From SAR202 cluster bacterium bin87 (GTDB lineage Bacteria; Chloroflexota; Dehalococcoidia; Lucifugimonadales; UBA3495), in NCBI GenBank assembly GCA_002238825.1, contig MPNC01000009.1, positions 62,001-126,000 of the forward strand: DNA of 64,000 nucleotides. The letters run 5' to 3'. The notes under the pieces were generated by a model, which ran no database searches, was not told the DNA's origin, and saw nothing but the letters and a program-made list of their open reading frames with translations. The translations under genes and the position numbers were made by a program. Positions 17,640 through 26,232 of this stretch are shown here, in pieces. Numbering within the stretch: position 1 is the stretch's first letter; each line of letters starts with the position of its first letter.

Positions 17640-18656
17640 TTGACGTCCGATCAGCCGTTCCCAATCGCCGTCGTCGGCGCCACCACTTGGGGTACTACCC
17701 TCGCCGTCCTGGCGGCCCGCGCCGGCGCGCCGGTGCGTCTGCTCTGCCGCACTGCGGAAGAGGCGGAAACGCTGCGTCGAGCCGGCAACCACGCCCGACG
17801 CCTGCCCAATGTTCCGTTCCCGGAAACCCTGTCTCTCGAGCATGACCCCGGGGCAGCCCTGACCGGCGTGGCGCTGGTCATCGTCGTCGTCCCGTCCGAG
17901 CGTTTCCGGGAGAACCTGCAGCGCATCGGCCCGCACCTGCCCGCGGACGCCGTGGTCCTCAGCGCCACGAAGGGATTGGAGCTGCCCGCCGGCCGGCGCA
18001 TGAGCGAGGTATGGTCCGAGGAAATGCCCGGTCACCCGCCCGGGCGCTTTGCCGTCCTGTCCGGCCCCAACCTGGCCGGCGAAGTCATAGCCGGCAAACC
18101 CGCTGTGACCGTGGTGGCCGCTTCGGAAGAAGAATCCCGCAGTCTCGTCCAGGATGCCCTGATGTCGCCGGCGTTTCGCGTCTACACCAGCGACGACGTT
18201 GTCGGTGTGGAGATGGGCGGATCGCTGAAGAACATCATCGCGCTGGCCGCCGGCATCGCCGATGGCATGGACGTGGGTGACAACGCCAAGGCAGCCCTGG
18301 TCACCCGCGGCCTGAACGAGATCGGACGGCTGGGCATCGCGGCCGGCGCCCAGCTGATGACCTTTGCCGGACTGGCCGGCCTGGGCGACGTGATGGCGAC
18401 GTGCGCCAGCCCGCTGAGCCGCAACCGCCGCGTCGGTGAAGAACTGGCCCGGGGGCGTCAGCTGCCGGACATCCTGGCCGACATGGGCGCCGTGGCCGAG
18501 GGCATCAACACCACCGTGGCCGCGCTGGAAATCGCGGAGCGGCTGGACGTGGACATGCCCATCACCCGGCTCATGTCCCAGGTGTTGTTCGAGGGGCTCC
18601 CCGCCGCCGATTGCATTCCTGTCCTGATGGAACGCCCGCCCCGCTCGGAGTGGTAG
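17640..18656 (+). CDS. gpsA: Glycerol-3-phosphate dehydrogenase [NAD(P)+]
   Basis: A 338-residue protein. The Rossmann N-terminus is PIAVVGATTWGTTLAVLAARAG; SATKGLE and VLSGPNLAGEV follow, and the C-terminal domain carries EMGGSLKNIIALAAGIADG and GLAGLGDVMATCASPLSRNRR, all diagnostic. It makes sn-glycerol 3-phosphate for phospholipids. The start is a TTG at 17640; no ATG fits. The usual GxGxWG loop reads GATTWG, so its second glycine is Thr, an unusual change in the dinucleotide-binding turn. Confidence 0.88.
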   Translation: MTSDQPFPIAVVGATTWGTTLAVLAARAGAPVRLLCRTAEEAETLRRAGNHARRLPNVPFPETLSLEHDPGAALTGVALVIVVVPSERFRENLQRIGPHLPADAVVLSATKGLELPAGRRMSEVWSEEMPGHPPGRFAVLSGPNLAGEVIAGKPAVTVVAASEEESRSLVQDALMSPAFRVYTSDDVVGVEMGGSLKNIIALAAGIADGMDVGDNAKAALVTRGLNEIGRLGIAAGAQLMTFAGLAGLGDVMATCASPLSRNRRVGEELARGRQLPDILADMGAVAEGINTTVAALEIAERLDVDMPITRLMSQVLFEGLPAADCIPVLMERPPRSEW

Positions 18657-18714
18657 CTTCTCACGCCGCACATATTATCCGGCATCGGCGGACACCGAAC
18701 AACTTCGACGGCGC

Positions 18715-19818
18715 TCACGGGCTGACGGACTCTGCGGGGCGCTCGTCCACCTCAGCCAGCGACAGCGTATATGGGCCGGTGTTGCCTTCGCTTTCGAACG
18801 TGGTTCCGACCGCTACGTAGTAGGTGCCCGGTTGGTAGCGCAGTGCCACTGAGCTTACCGGTGGGGCCCAGGCGAGATACCACCTTGACCCGTCGTCTTC
18901 CCACACCGACCAGACGACCAGTTCATCGCGCTCGTCGCTCACCGAAAGGCGGTATGTGCCCTCCCTGGCGATCTCGAAACGGAACACGTCCTGGTCGTCC
19001 AGCGACTCGATCCCCCACAGCGGCTCTGAGAAGTCGCCCCAATCGAGCCAGTCCCACGGGTTCAGCCGCGGGTCGTCGGGAGATACGTCGGAGTCGATGG
19101 TCGCGGTGATGGTCTCGCCGGGCGTGATGGCGATCTCAGGGTTCGTCCGCCAGTCGTCGGCGTGGTCATCCCGTCGCACGGTTATGGTGTAGTGTCCGGT
19201 GCCCGACGGGTGGCTGTGCCCGCTGCCCACCGCGATGTAGTACACGCCATCTTCCTCCGGCGTGAAGAAGCCCCGCGCCCAGTTCGGATTGTAGCCACCC
19301 TGGTCCTGCTCTCCCATCACCGTCACGCCGGCTTGATTCACCACCTCCAGGATGCTCGGGTCCGCCAGGTAGCCCTCCACGTAGTGGACGTCCCCGTCGT
19401 CGTGGATGTCCATTCTGCATTCCACGTCGATGATGTAGCTTACGCCGGCCGTGGCGGCGAAGCTGAAGGCGTCCCTGCCACCGTCCTCTGCGGTGAGTTC
19501 GCCGTGCGCGAAGTTGAAGATGCCGTTCCCCAGCGAAGTGGCGTTCTCCATCCACCGGTGGGGCAGGAGGCCTGGGACCGGCACATCCTCGGTTGGCGTC
19601 GCGAGCGCCACCGCCTCGTGAGGTCTGATCGTGCGCCCGGGTTCGGAGGCGGTAACACCGGCCGCCGCGATCGCAGGGCCATCGGCAAGGAATACCGATG
19701 CGAGCAGGATGGGCAGCCCCAGGAATATCGTGAGGGCCGCCGGAATCCGGATATTTATCGTTCTGGCCATCCGCGCCCCCAGAATGCTGGAACCACGCCG
19801 TACCATTATCGTGAGCAT
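18715..19818 (-). CDS. Secreted protein with pre-peptidase C-terminal-like domains
   Basis: A 367-residue exported protein. Its signal peptide is about residues 20-50 (IPAALTIFLGLPILLASVFLA). Two beta-sandwich units follow. Unit 1 contains DAFSFAATAGVSYIIDVEC and GVYYIAVGSGHSHPSGTGHYTITV. Unit 2 contains DVFRFEIAREGTYRLSVSD and GTYYVAVGT, ending with GPYTLSLAEVDE. This is the pattern of PPC domains found in secreted bacterial proteins. No catalytic domain is attached. GGAGG precedes the ATG. Confidence 0.78.
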   Translation of the reverse strand: MLTIMVRRGSSILGARMARTINIRIPAALTIFLGLPILLASVFLADGPAIAAAGVTASEPGRTIRPHEAVALATPTEDVPVPGLLPHRWMENATSLGNGIFNFAHGELTAEDGGRDAFSFAATAGVSYIIDVECRMDIHDDGDVHYVEGYLADPSILEVVNQAGVTVMGEQDQGGYNPNWARGFFTPEEDGVYYIAVGSGHSHPSGTGHYTITVRRDDHADDWRTNPEIAITPGETITATIDSDVSPDDPRLNPWDWLDWGDFSEPLWGIESLDDQDVFRFEIAREGTYRLSVSDERDELVVWSVWEDDGSRWYLAWAPPVSSVALRYQPGTYYVAVGTTFESEGNTGPYTLSLAEVDERPAESVSP

Positions 19819-20429
19819 TTGACTATCCTCCGGTGGCCTCGGTTATTTCCGGCAGGTGACCTGCACCGGATGCCAGGGAAAACCGTCACCGTCGACCACG
19901 TAATCGTTTATACAAATATTGATTATCTATAGATATGATATCATGCGCATAAGCCAGCGCCGGCGTTGTCAATCGCGTACAGACTCTCAGACGTGCACGG
20001 TTTGCGGCAGCGAAACGTCAGGATCAGGATTTTGCAGATTTAGGGGGTCATCAGGATTGAAACCGTTCTGTGACGGAGATCTCCCAATCCTGACCAATCA
20101 TGAAATCCTGCAAATCCTGGTTCAGACGATCTGAGGAACTGGGTACGCATAAGCACCATGGCCGCCCCGGAGATCGCCGCGCAGGTGGCGCCTTACATGG
20201 CGCGCATCAGGGAGGCGTCAAACTCGATGCAAGGATCCGGAGGGAGCGGATAGGGAACAAACGCCTGGATCTGTGCCCCTTGTTAAACCGTGTTGTCGTA
20301 GCGTCCGGTCATGCCGCGCTGCATTTTGCTGCTGGCCTCCATTGCTTATTAAGCAAAAATGAATAAGGCGTTGCTCTATTCATTATTGAGCGTTAATTCT
20401 TAACAGCGTTAGCGCGGCCCCGTCAATCT
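19819..20429. other. Intergenic region: AT-rich leader, inverted repeat, no clear gene
   Basis: Positions 19,900-19,960 are unusually AT-rich and contain the palindrome ATGATATCAT; this is the likely promoter region of the minus-strand secreted protein. Positions about 20,017-20,133 carry an imperfect inverted repeat built from CAGGATTTTGCAGATT and AATCCTGCAAATCCTGG. A short frame at 20,157-20,250 (MAAPEIAAQVAPYMARIREA) may be a gene remnant. The rest is unremarkable. Confidence 0.5.
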
Positions 20430-22475
20430 CTACACCTCCGTCAGCCACCATCGCGCCATCCCCTCGCCGCCGGCCCGCACGTCAAACTCCATCCCCTCCA
20501 GCAGCCACGCCCCACTGATGCCCGTCGTTCCGGCACGCAGTCCCACCACATCCGACAGCCGGGCCTCCAACACGGCGCGGGCGTTGGATGCGGTGAAGAG
20601 CGGCAGCGATGCCTCGACGTGCGCGCGTCGCCGCGAGCGTTCGGCGAGGCGTGCCTCTGCACCCGCCTGCGCCGCTGCGTAGTTGTCAATGTAGCGGCAG
20701 CTAACCAGTGTGCCGGCTGCGGATGCTTCCGCAGCCCCGGCCCGGTGCGCGGTTGTCGACTCTGCCCGCCAGCAGTGATCGGCAGACAAACGCAGGCCTT
20801 GCACGTAGGCCCGCTCCGCTCCGTCGTTGCGGATTCGCAGCATCCGGCCCCGGCCGGCGATGCCAGATTCCGCCTCGGTCAGCAGTGTCACCGTGATATC
20901 GCCGGTCACATCCGTGCCGGTTCCGGCGGCATCATCGGTTGCCGTGTAATCGGTCTGCGCCGCGGGTGTTTGAACCCCGTCGATCGCCTCCCAGGCTTCC
21001 GATGCCGCCAGCGCCAGGCGTTCCTGGCCGGCGTCGATGGCCAGGGGCTCGTTGAGATTCCACACCTGCTGCGGGCCCTCGTCAACCAGCCTCCGGTAGC
21101 GGAACACCACCGCATCCTCCGTCGCCGGCGCTCCATCCTCCCACCGCAGGTGCGAGGCGTAGGGGGCAGCGCCGTCGGCGGTATCAACCACGGACGTCTG
21201 TGCCAGCGATGCCGGGTCGCCGTGCGCCCGGATGTCCGACCGCAGCGTCGCGCTTTCCAGCCGGACGCGACCGTGCCCGTCCGTGTAAATCAGCCCGTGT
21301 TCCTCGCGCTGCAAACGGCGCAGCGCCCGCGCGGCCGACACCTCCCAAACCGACCGCGCCCCGCCGGTGAGCAGTACCCGACCGGAGTCCAGGCGGTACT
21401 CGGCGGGAGCGAGCCCGGACCACGCCAGGATGGAGGCGGCCACGTCGCCGGAGCGCATCGGCCCACCCGGCAGAGCGCGGCGCAACCGCACCGACTCCAG
21501 CCGCTGCATCGCATCCCGGGCTTCGATCCGGCAGGTTTCGCCTGCGTAGTCCGGAGATATGGCGGTCACCCGCCCGCGAAACAGTCCACGACCCGCCCCA
21601 AAGTGGCGCCAGCGGTCCGCGGTGTTGCGGAAGCTGTGCCACAGCCCGTGACGGCCCGAGGCCGGCGGATCGACAATTCCGGTGGCCGCCAGCAGGGTGC
21701 GTCCAACTGGGTCGCCGCTTTCCAAGTTGATCGCGTGCACCCGCACGCTGTCCAGGGTCTGTTCGATCTCCAGGTCGTGCCACGCCTCCGGCGCCAACGG
21801 GCCCCCGGACGCCAGCCGCGTCACCGTCGCGCCGGCCACCCGCTCCAAAACGCTGGATACGTGGTCAAACCGCAGCCGCAGGCAATTGTTGGCGGCAACG
21901 CACCGCAGCACGAACCCGCCCTGGCCGTTGGTTGCCCTGCGGTAGCGCGTCGTGAGCGTTGCGGTAGCGTCTCCGGTTTCCAGCAGCGCCACCGCATCGG
22001 AGGGAGGAAACGAGCCCACCGTGCCCCGCGCTTCCCCGTCCAGGACCGAAAAGCCGTTCCCTGCCGTGGCGATCACCTCCCAGCGCCCGTCGCCGAAATC
22101 CGCCGGTCGCCGGTCCAGGTCCTCGGATCCTGCCCCCGAGGTGGTGAAGTCATCGCGCAGGCGGCTGACCCGCAACCTCGCTTCTCGTCCGGTCCGGACG
22201 TTCGGTCCCAGCGGGCCGACGACGTTTCCGGGGGTGTAGCGGTGGTCCGCATTGTTCAGCGTCAGCACCAGCGTGGCCGGCTCGGCAAACTCGGGTACTG
22301 GCAAGCCCCGTCGTCCCCAGCCCCAGCGCAGGTCCAGGACGTCGTCCGATATGTCCACCTCCTCCGCGCCCCAAATCCCGTCACCGGCCCAGTCGACCCA
22401 GACCTGCCACCGCAGAGCCGGCGTGGGTCGTGGCAATGTGTTCGACGGTGCGATTGCTTCGGCGTTCATAGTCAT
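20430..22475 (-). CDS. Phage tail-like structural protein
   Basis: A 681-residue protein without a signal peptide. The N-terminal segment WQVWVDWAGDGIWGAEEVDISDDVLDLRWGWGR (about 24-56) and LVLTLNNADHRYTPGN (about 68-83) are typical of phage tail or baseplate-hub-like proteins with a first tail-type domain. A lectin-like beta-sandwich seems to follow (about 110-300). I cannot name the exact component. The strand matches the other phage-structure genes at 25.8-27.3 kb, from which it is separated by non-phage genes. Confidence 0.6.
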   Translation of the reverse strand: MTMNAEAIAPSNTLPRPTPALRWQVWVDWAGDGIWGAEEVDISDDVLDLRWGWGRRGLPVPEFAEPATLVLTLNNADHRYTPGNVVGPLGPNVRTGREARLRVSRLRDDFTTSGAGSEDLDRRPADFGDGRWEVIATAGNGFSVLDGEARGTVGSFPPSDAVALLETGDATATLTTRYRRATNGQGGFVLRCVAANNCLRLRFDHVSSVLERVAGATVTRLASGGPLAPEAWHDLEIEQTLDSVRVHAINLESGDPVGRTLLAATGIVDPPASGRHGLWHSFRNTADRWRHFGAGRGLFRGRVTAISPDYAGETCRIEARDAMQRLESVRLRRALPGGPMRSGDVAASILAWSGLAPAEYRLDSGRVLLTGGARSVWEVSAARALRRLQREEHGLIYTDGHGRVRLESATLRSDIRAHGDPASLAQTSVVDTADGAAPYASHLRWEDGAPATEDAVVFRYRRLVDEGPQQVWNLNEPLAIDAGQERLALAASEAWEAIDGVQTPAAQTDYTATDDAAGTGTDVTGDITVTLLTEAESGIAGRGRMLRIRNDGAERAYVQGLRLSADHCWRAESTTAHRAGAAEASAAGTLVSCRYIDNYAAAQAGAEARLAERSRRRAHVEASLPLFTASNARAVLEARLSDVVGLRAGTTGISGAWLLEGMEFDVRAGGEGMARWWLTEV

Positions 22476-22550
22476 GCGAGTTTCGGACCTCCAAGAGAAC
22501 GGTCGGTCCTGTTGAATGCAGGGTGGTTTGGCTCACGCGTTCCAGTTTCC

Positions 22551-22641
22551 GTCATCGCGAGGAGCGAAGCGACGTGGCGATCTCGTTCCCGCGGCAGCGT
22601 TCCTTGCCCCAACGAGATTGCCGCGCTGCGCTCGCAATGAC
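22551..22641. repeat. 91-bp inverted-repeat element, copy 2
   Basis: Begins GTCATCGCGAGGAGCGAAG and ends CGCTCGCAATGAC. The same length and ends occur at 2023, 23505 and 25291. A shared 3' flank (TGAAACTGGGCACGCATG) shows that adjacent sequence was copied too. Confidence 0.8.
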
Positions 22642-22750
22642 GGTTCCAGTGAAACTGGGCACGCATGGGGGTGGTTTGGGTATCGCGTTGGGGGATTGGC
22701 GCAAATGCGCGAAAACGATTAGCATCAGGGTTGCGCAAGGAGCGAACGGT

Positions 22751-23408
22751 ATGGCCAGGCATTGGATCAGCTATAGCGTCGATCAGGATCCGCGCCGCAG
22801 GCGCCGGGGATGGCAGTGGCGATGGCCGTGGAATTGGGGCAGGGGCCCTCGCTACGGACGACCCCATGTCGTCCGCATCCAACCCGCCCGCCAGCGCGTT
22901 CGTTATAACGACGGCGACCGGCGCAGCATCTGGCCATGGCTGCTGCTCCTGTTGCTGCTTCTGCTGTTCCTGGGGCTCCTGGCATTGCTCCTCCTTGACG
23001 ATCCGGAGGAGTCCGGCAGCGCCGAGCAAACCAATGGCGGTAACCAGCCTGGCGCGACCGCGGACCTGGTTCCTGGCGGTGTCGTTCCGCCAATCGACTC
23101 GGCCCTGGCCCTGTCCCGCGCCGCCGACGGCAGCACCATGGTCTCCCTTCCGGACCGGCCCTCGTTCCGGCTCGACGGTGACGCGAAGGTCATGGATCTT
23201 GGCGACGCCTCCTGCCACGACCAGCGCTACGTTCTGATGACCGATGGCAAGGCCGTTCCCATCGACGACCTCGAACCCGGCCACGGTCGACGCCCTGGCC
23301 CAGTCCGACGTCCCCATCGATACTGTGGCCCTCAGCCCCAACGTCGACACCGGCGCCCTCCAGGCCATCGCCGCCCGCACCGGCGGCACCTTTACCAAAA
23401 TGGATTGA
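22751..23408 (+). pseudogene. Degenerate VWA-domain membrane protein (paralogue of 23676)
   Basis: The start is ATG 22751 with AAGGAGCG upstream. The N-terminus MARHWISYSVDQDPRRRRRG and the Leu-rich helix (LLLLLLLLLFLGLLALLLL) mirror the intact gene at 23676. The MIDAS segment (DNSGS) is deleted. The frame breaks near 23,275; the continuing VWA end (DVPIDTVALSPNVDTGALQ, then ARTGGTF) is in another frame up to 23408. This is clear decay of a duplicated gene. Confidence 0.7.
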
Positions 23409-23504
23409 ACCACCACGAGTTGAACTGCCAGCCCTGGTTTCAAAAGACATACCGTTCGGCATCCGTCGTAGCACCATTGCTGCTCCCTTATGCGTACCTA
23501 TTTT

Positions 23505-23595
23505 GTCATCGCGAGGAGCGAAGCGACGTGGCGATCTCGTTCCCGTAGTAGCGTTCCTTGCCCCAACGAGATTGCCGCGCTTCACTCGCAATGAC
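23505..23595. repeat. 91-bp inverted-repeat element, copy 3
   Basis: Nearly identical to the copy at 22551, including about 20 bp of 3' flank. It lies between the VWA pseudogene and its intact paralogue, so the duplicated unit seems to be repeat plus gene. Confidence 0.8.
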
Positions 23596-23675
23596 GGTTC
23601 CGGTGAAACTGGGCACGCATGAGCGCCGCTGCTCCTTGACAATGACACACTCCAGTCACCAGGTATGAGGTATCC

Positions 23676-24476
23676 ATGGCATATTCGTCACGTTGGTTGA
23701 GCTACGATCAGGACAACGGACGCCGGCGGCGCGGCGGGCGGCGCAAATGGCCGTGGTTTCTGCTGCTGCTGGTACTGTTGGCCGCGCTCCTTGTCGCGGG
23801 CTGGGCATGGTATGAAAACTCCGAAGGCGTCGACCTGGCGCAGCCGGTGGCAATCCAGACGGCTCTGCCCGTCCTGTTGACCGATGACGCCATGGTGGTC
23901 TACGTGGTTGATAACTCCGGCAGCATGGAGGACAAGCTGTTGCCGTTGCATCAGGCTCTGCACGAGGTGGCCGCCAAACCCACTGAGAACAGCGAAATTG
24001 CGGTGCTGATGTTCGGCTCGTCGCATCAGATGTTGTTTGACTTCGCCGAGCCTGACGTCGCACCCTGGGATACCGCCATTCCATCCTTCACCGCCGGCAG
24101 CGGGGGAACCGCGATGTTTTTGGCCCTTGAAGAGGCCATGGATATGCTTCCGGAACGCCAGGTCTGCGTCGAGGAAACCCAGTTTTTTGTTTTCAGCACC
24201 ACCACCTGCCGGCAGAACCGCATCGTGCTGATGTCGGATGGTATTGCGAACGACGCTTTTGTGATGTCCGGCACTCCCATGTCATCCAATCTGAGCGCTG
24301 AACAAGAAGCAGAGTTACTGCAAGAGCAAACATCGCTTGAAGCATCAATCGTAGAACGACTGGTCCGGTCCGGCACGCCCGTTGATACCATCGCCTTTGG
24401 GATCGACGCAGACGAAGCAGGGTTGAAGCTCATTTCCGATGTTACCGGCGGCACGTTCATTGAAGCCTACTACTGA
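23676..24476 (+). CDS. Membrane-anchored VWA-domain protein
   Basis: A 266-residue protein. A basic N-terminus (RRRRGGRRK) precedes one transmembrane helix (WPWFLLLLVLLAALLVAGWAW, about 25-45). The extracytoplasmic VWA domain follows, with MIDAS motif VDNSGSM near 78-84, SGGTAM near 146 and RIVLMSDGIAN near 187. Metal-dependent ligand binding is expected. In many bacteria such proteins partner with MoxR ATPases, and a MoxR-like gene is 12 kb to the left. RBS is not obvious. Confidence 0.78.
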   Translation: MAYSSRWLSYDQDNGRRRRGGRRKWPWFLLLLVLLAALLVAGWAWYENSEGVDLAQPVAIQTALPVLLTDDAMVVYVVDNSGSMEDKLLPLHQALHEVAAKPTENSEIAVLMFGSSHQMLFDFAEPDVAPWDTAIPSFTAGSGGTAMFLALEEAMDMLPERQVCVEETQFFVFSTTTCRQNRIVLMSDGIANDAFVMSGTPMSSNLSAEQEAELLQEQTSLEASIVERLVRSGTPVDTIAFGIDADEAGLKLISDVTGGTFIEAYY

Positions 24477-24535
24477 TCGTGCGACCCCCATCGACCTTCC
24501 TGAAATCCTCACCAAATATGTGACGGTGGCTATTC

Positions 24536-25261
24536 GTGACGCTCACTCAACATACCGCCCAGGCTGCCCAGGCTTTTTTCGACGCTGCCGACCAGCATTT
24601 CGAGGATGAGGAACCGCTGCTGGCCTACGACAATCTGTGGAATGCTGCGGCCCACGCCCTGACCGCCGTCGCGGAAGCGCGCGGCTGGCCGACGGGCGAA
24701 CCGCAAGACCTGAAAACTGCCTCCGACCGCCTGGCCAACGAGGCCAGTGACCACCACCTGCGCCACCAGTTTGCCGTGGCTCAGCAGTTCCGCGCCAGGT
24801 TCAACCACGGCTTCGTCGAACGCCACCAGTTGGCCGACTACTGCCGCCTGATGCGCGAGTTCGTCGACCGCATGCTCGCCCTGCTGGAGGCCTGCGGGCA
24901 GGACGATCCGCTGACACCCCGCGAGCACGTCGAGGCCGCACTGGTCGCGTCGCAGGCCGCCGAAGCGGAGTTCACGGCAGGAGACATCGCCGCCGGCTCG
25001 GCCAGTCTCTGGCAGGCCGCCGTCCACGCCGTGACCGCCGCGGCCCTCGAGCGCGGTTGGTCCGTGGATGGTCACCCGGAGGTGAAAGCCGCCGCCGACC
25101 GCCTCGCCGTCGGAGACGCCACAGTAATCGCGGGGTTCTTCGCCGCCCAGCAATTTCACGCCAACGCCACCCACGGCTTCATGGAGCCCGACGACGTCGC
25201 TCGGGGCCTCCCGCTGGCGCATGACTTCGTGCAACGGATGCTTGATCTGGTTGAAGACTGA
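24536..25261 (+). CDS. Tandem HEPN-like helical domain protein
   Basis: A 241-residue, all-helical protein with two similar halves (about 8-118 and 128-241). Each has A-x3-F-x-A-x-D-x3-G/E...LW-AA-HA-TA-A--RGW followed by KTASDRL or KAAADRL, then a motif region (FRARFNHGF; FHANATHGF). The first carries Arg-x4-His, as in HEPN domains of toxins or RNA-binding proteins. It is related to the single-domain gene at 28220. The start codon is GTG. The function is unknown. Confidence 0.6.
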   Translation: MTLTQHTAQAAQAFFDAADQHFEDEEPLLAYDNLWNAAAHALTAVAEARGWPTGEPQDLKTASDRLANEASDHHLRHQFAVAQQFRARFNHGFVERHQLADYCRLMREFVDRMLALLEACGQDDPLTPREHVEAALVASQAAEAEFTAGDIAAGSASLWQAAVHAVTAAALERGWSVDGHPEVKAAADRLAVGDATVIAGFFAAQQFHANATHGFMEPDDVARGLPLAHDFVQRMLDLVED

Positions 25262-25290
25262 TTTTGTGCCCGCTCACGCGTACCCATTTT

Positions 25291-25381
25291 GTCATCGAGA
25301 GGAGCGAAGGGACGTGGCGATCTCGTTCCTGCAGTAGCGTTCCGTGCCCCAACGAGATTGCCGCGCTTCGCTCGCAATGAC
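25291..25381. repeat. 91-bp inverted-repeat element, copy 4
   Basis: Same length and end sequences as the copies at 2023, 22551 and 23505, with several internal base changes and the same downstream GAAACTGGGTACGC flank. Confidence 0.8.
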
Positions 25382-25483
25382 GGTTCCTTTGAAACTGGGT
25401 ACGCGTGAGGTTGTGCCCGATATTGCTGGAACCGGGTGTTCATGCGATAATTGTTTGAGAGCTATCCATAAGCAATATTGATA

Positions 25484-25786
25484 ATGATTACCGCTGAACT
25501 CTACATCCTCTACGGCTTTCTGGCCTTCATGTCCCTCATGCTGGTGACCTTGGTTGGATTTCATATCCGCCAGGCGTTCACCATGGGTCGGATAGTGGGT
25601 GAACTTCGTACCCTCACTGCTCGCGTCGAGCGACTTGAAGAGCAGATGGGAACCGTGCGTGAACAGCTCGCCGAGGTTCGCGGGCTGTTGGTGGGGATGC
25701 ACGAGCGCATGGACCTGCTCATGCGCCACCACCATGACGACGCCGGCCGCGTCGTGATAACCCCCGAAGAAGTCGCCGCCGACTGA
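25484..25786 (+). CDS. Small membrane protein with coiled coil
   Basis: A 100-residue protein. The N-terminal transmembrane helix is LYILYGFLAFMSLMLVTLVGF (about 6-26). A leucine-heptad coiled coil follows (GELRTLTARVERLEEQMGTVREQLAEVR, split as GELRTLTARVERLEEQ and MGTVREQLAEVRG) and a His-rich end. No enzyme motif is present. ATG 25484 is preferred to the upstream TTG. No family is recognised. Confidence 0.6.
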   Translation: MITAELYILYGFLAFMSLMLVTLVGFHIRQAFTMGRIVGELRTLTARVERLEEQMGTVREQLAEVRGLLVGMHERMDLLMRHHHDDAGRVVITPEEVAAD

Positions 25787-25800
25787 TCCCATCCTGGCCG

Positions 25801-26232
25801 TCACCACGTCCCCAGCGTTGCCGGCCCGTCCTGCCGGAACCGCGCCTCGAACCGCACCGGATCACCGGCCGCGCTGCTGATCCGGTAGGACAGGCACACG
25901 AACCGGCCCGACACCCGCCGCCGGCCCGGCCCATTGCCCGCCGGCCCGTACTCCACGGAAACCGTCCGGCCGACGATCCCCGTCAGCACCACGTCCGGGC
26001 CGATGACCGGCGTGTCGTCCCACCGACCCGACAGGGTGAACTCCTGCGCCACCTCTGCACCCGCCGCCGTGCTGGGTGACGCGTCATTGACGCCGGCCGT
26101 GTCCCGCCCGCTCAGCTCCCGGCCCAGTGGCCCGGCCCGTTCTACCCAGGGCGACAGGTCCCGCATCACGCCGCCGGCGTCCTCCACGGCGACGTGGCTG
26201 CGACCGGCGCTGGAATATCCGGTCACGATCAC
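25801..26232 (-). CDS. Phage tail component-like protein
   Basis: A 143-residue beta-rich protein beginning with GTG (VIVTGYSSAGRSHVAVEDAG). The GTG overlaps the TGA of the connector gene (GTGA), so the two are coupled. Segments such as FTLSGRWDDTP and SVEYGPAGN resemble small tail-tube-type proteins of siphovirus-like phages. The identity is uncertain beyond a structural role implied by its neighbour. Confidence 0.5.
   Translation of the reverse strand: MIVTGYSSAGRSHVAVEDAGGVMRDLSPWVERAGPLGRELSGRDTAGVNDASPSTAAGAEVAQEFTLSGRWDDTPVIGPDVVLTGIVGRTVSVEYGPAGNGPGRRRVSGRFVCLSYRISSAAGDPVRFEARFRQDGPATLGTW

Noticed and set aside
20100-20366. 88-residue frame between repeats
   Set aside because: It starts inside an inverted repeat, has no ribosome-binding site and no ordered sequence.
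20619-22640. 673-residue plus-strand frame opposite the tail-like gene
   Set aside because: Very rich in Arg, Pro, Gly and Gln with no ordered segments; the minus-strand frame has a coherent phage-like sequence and proper start.
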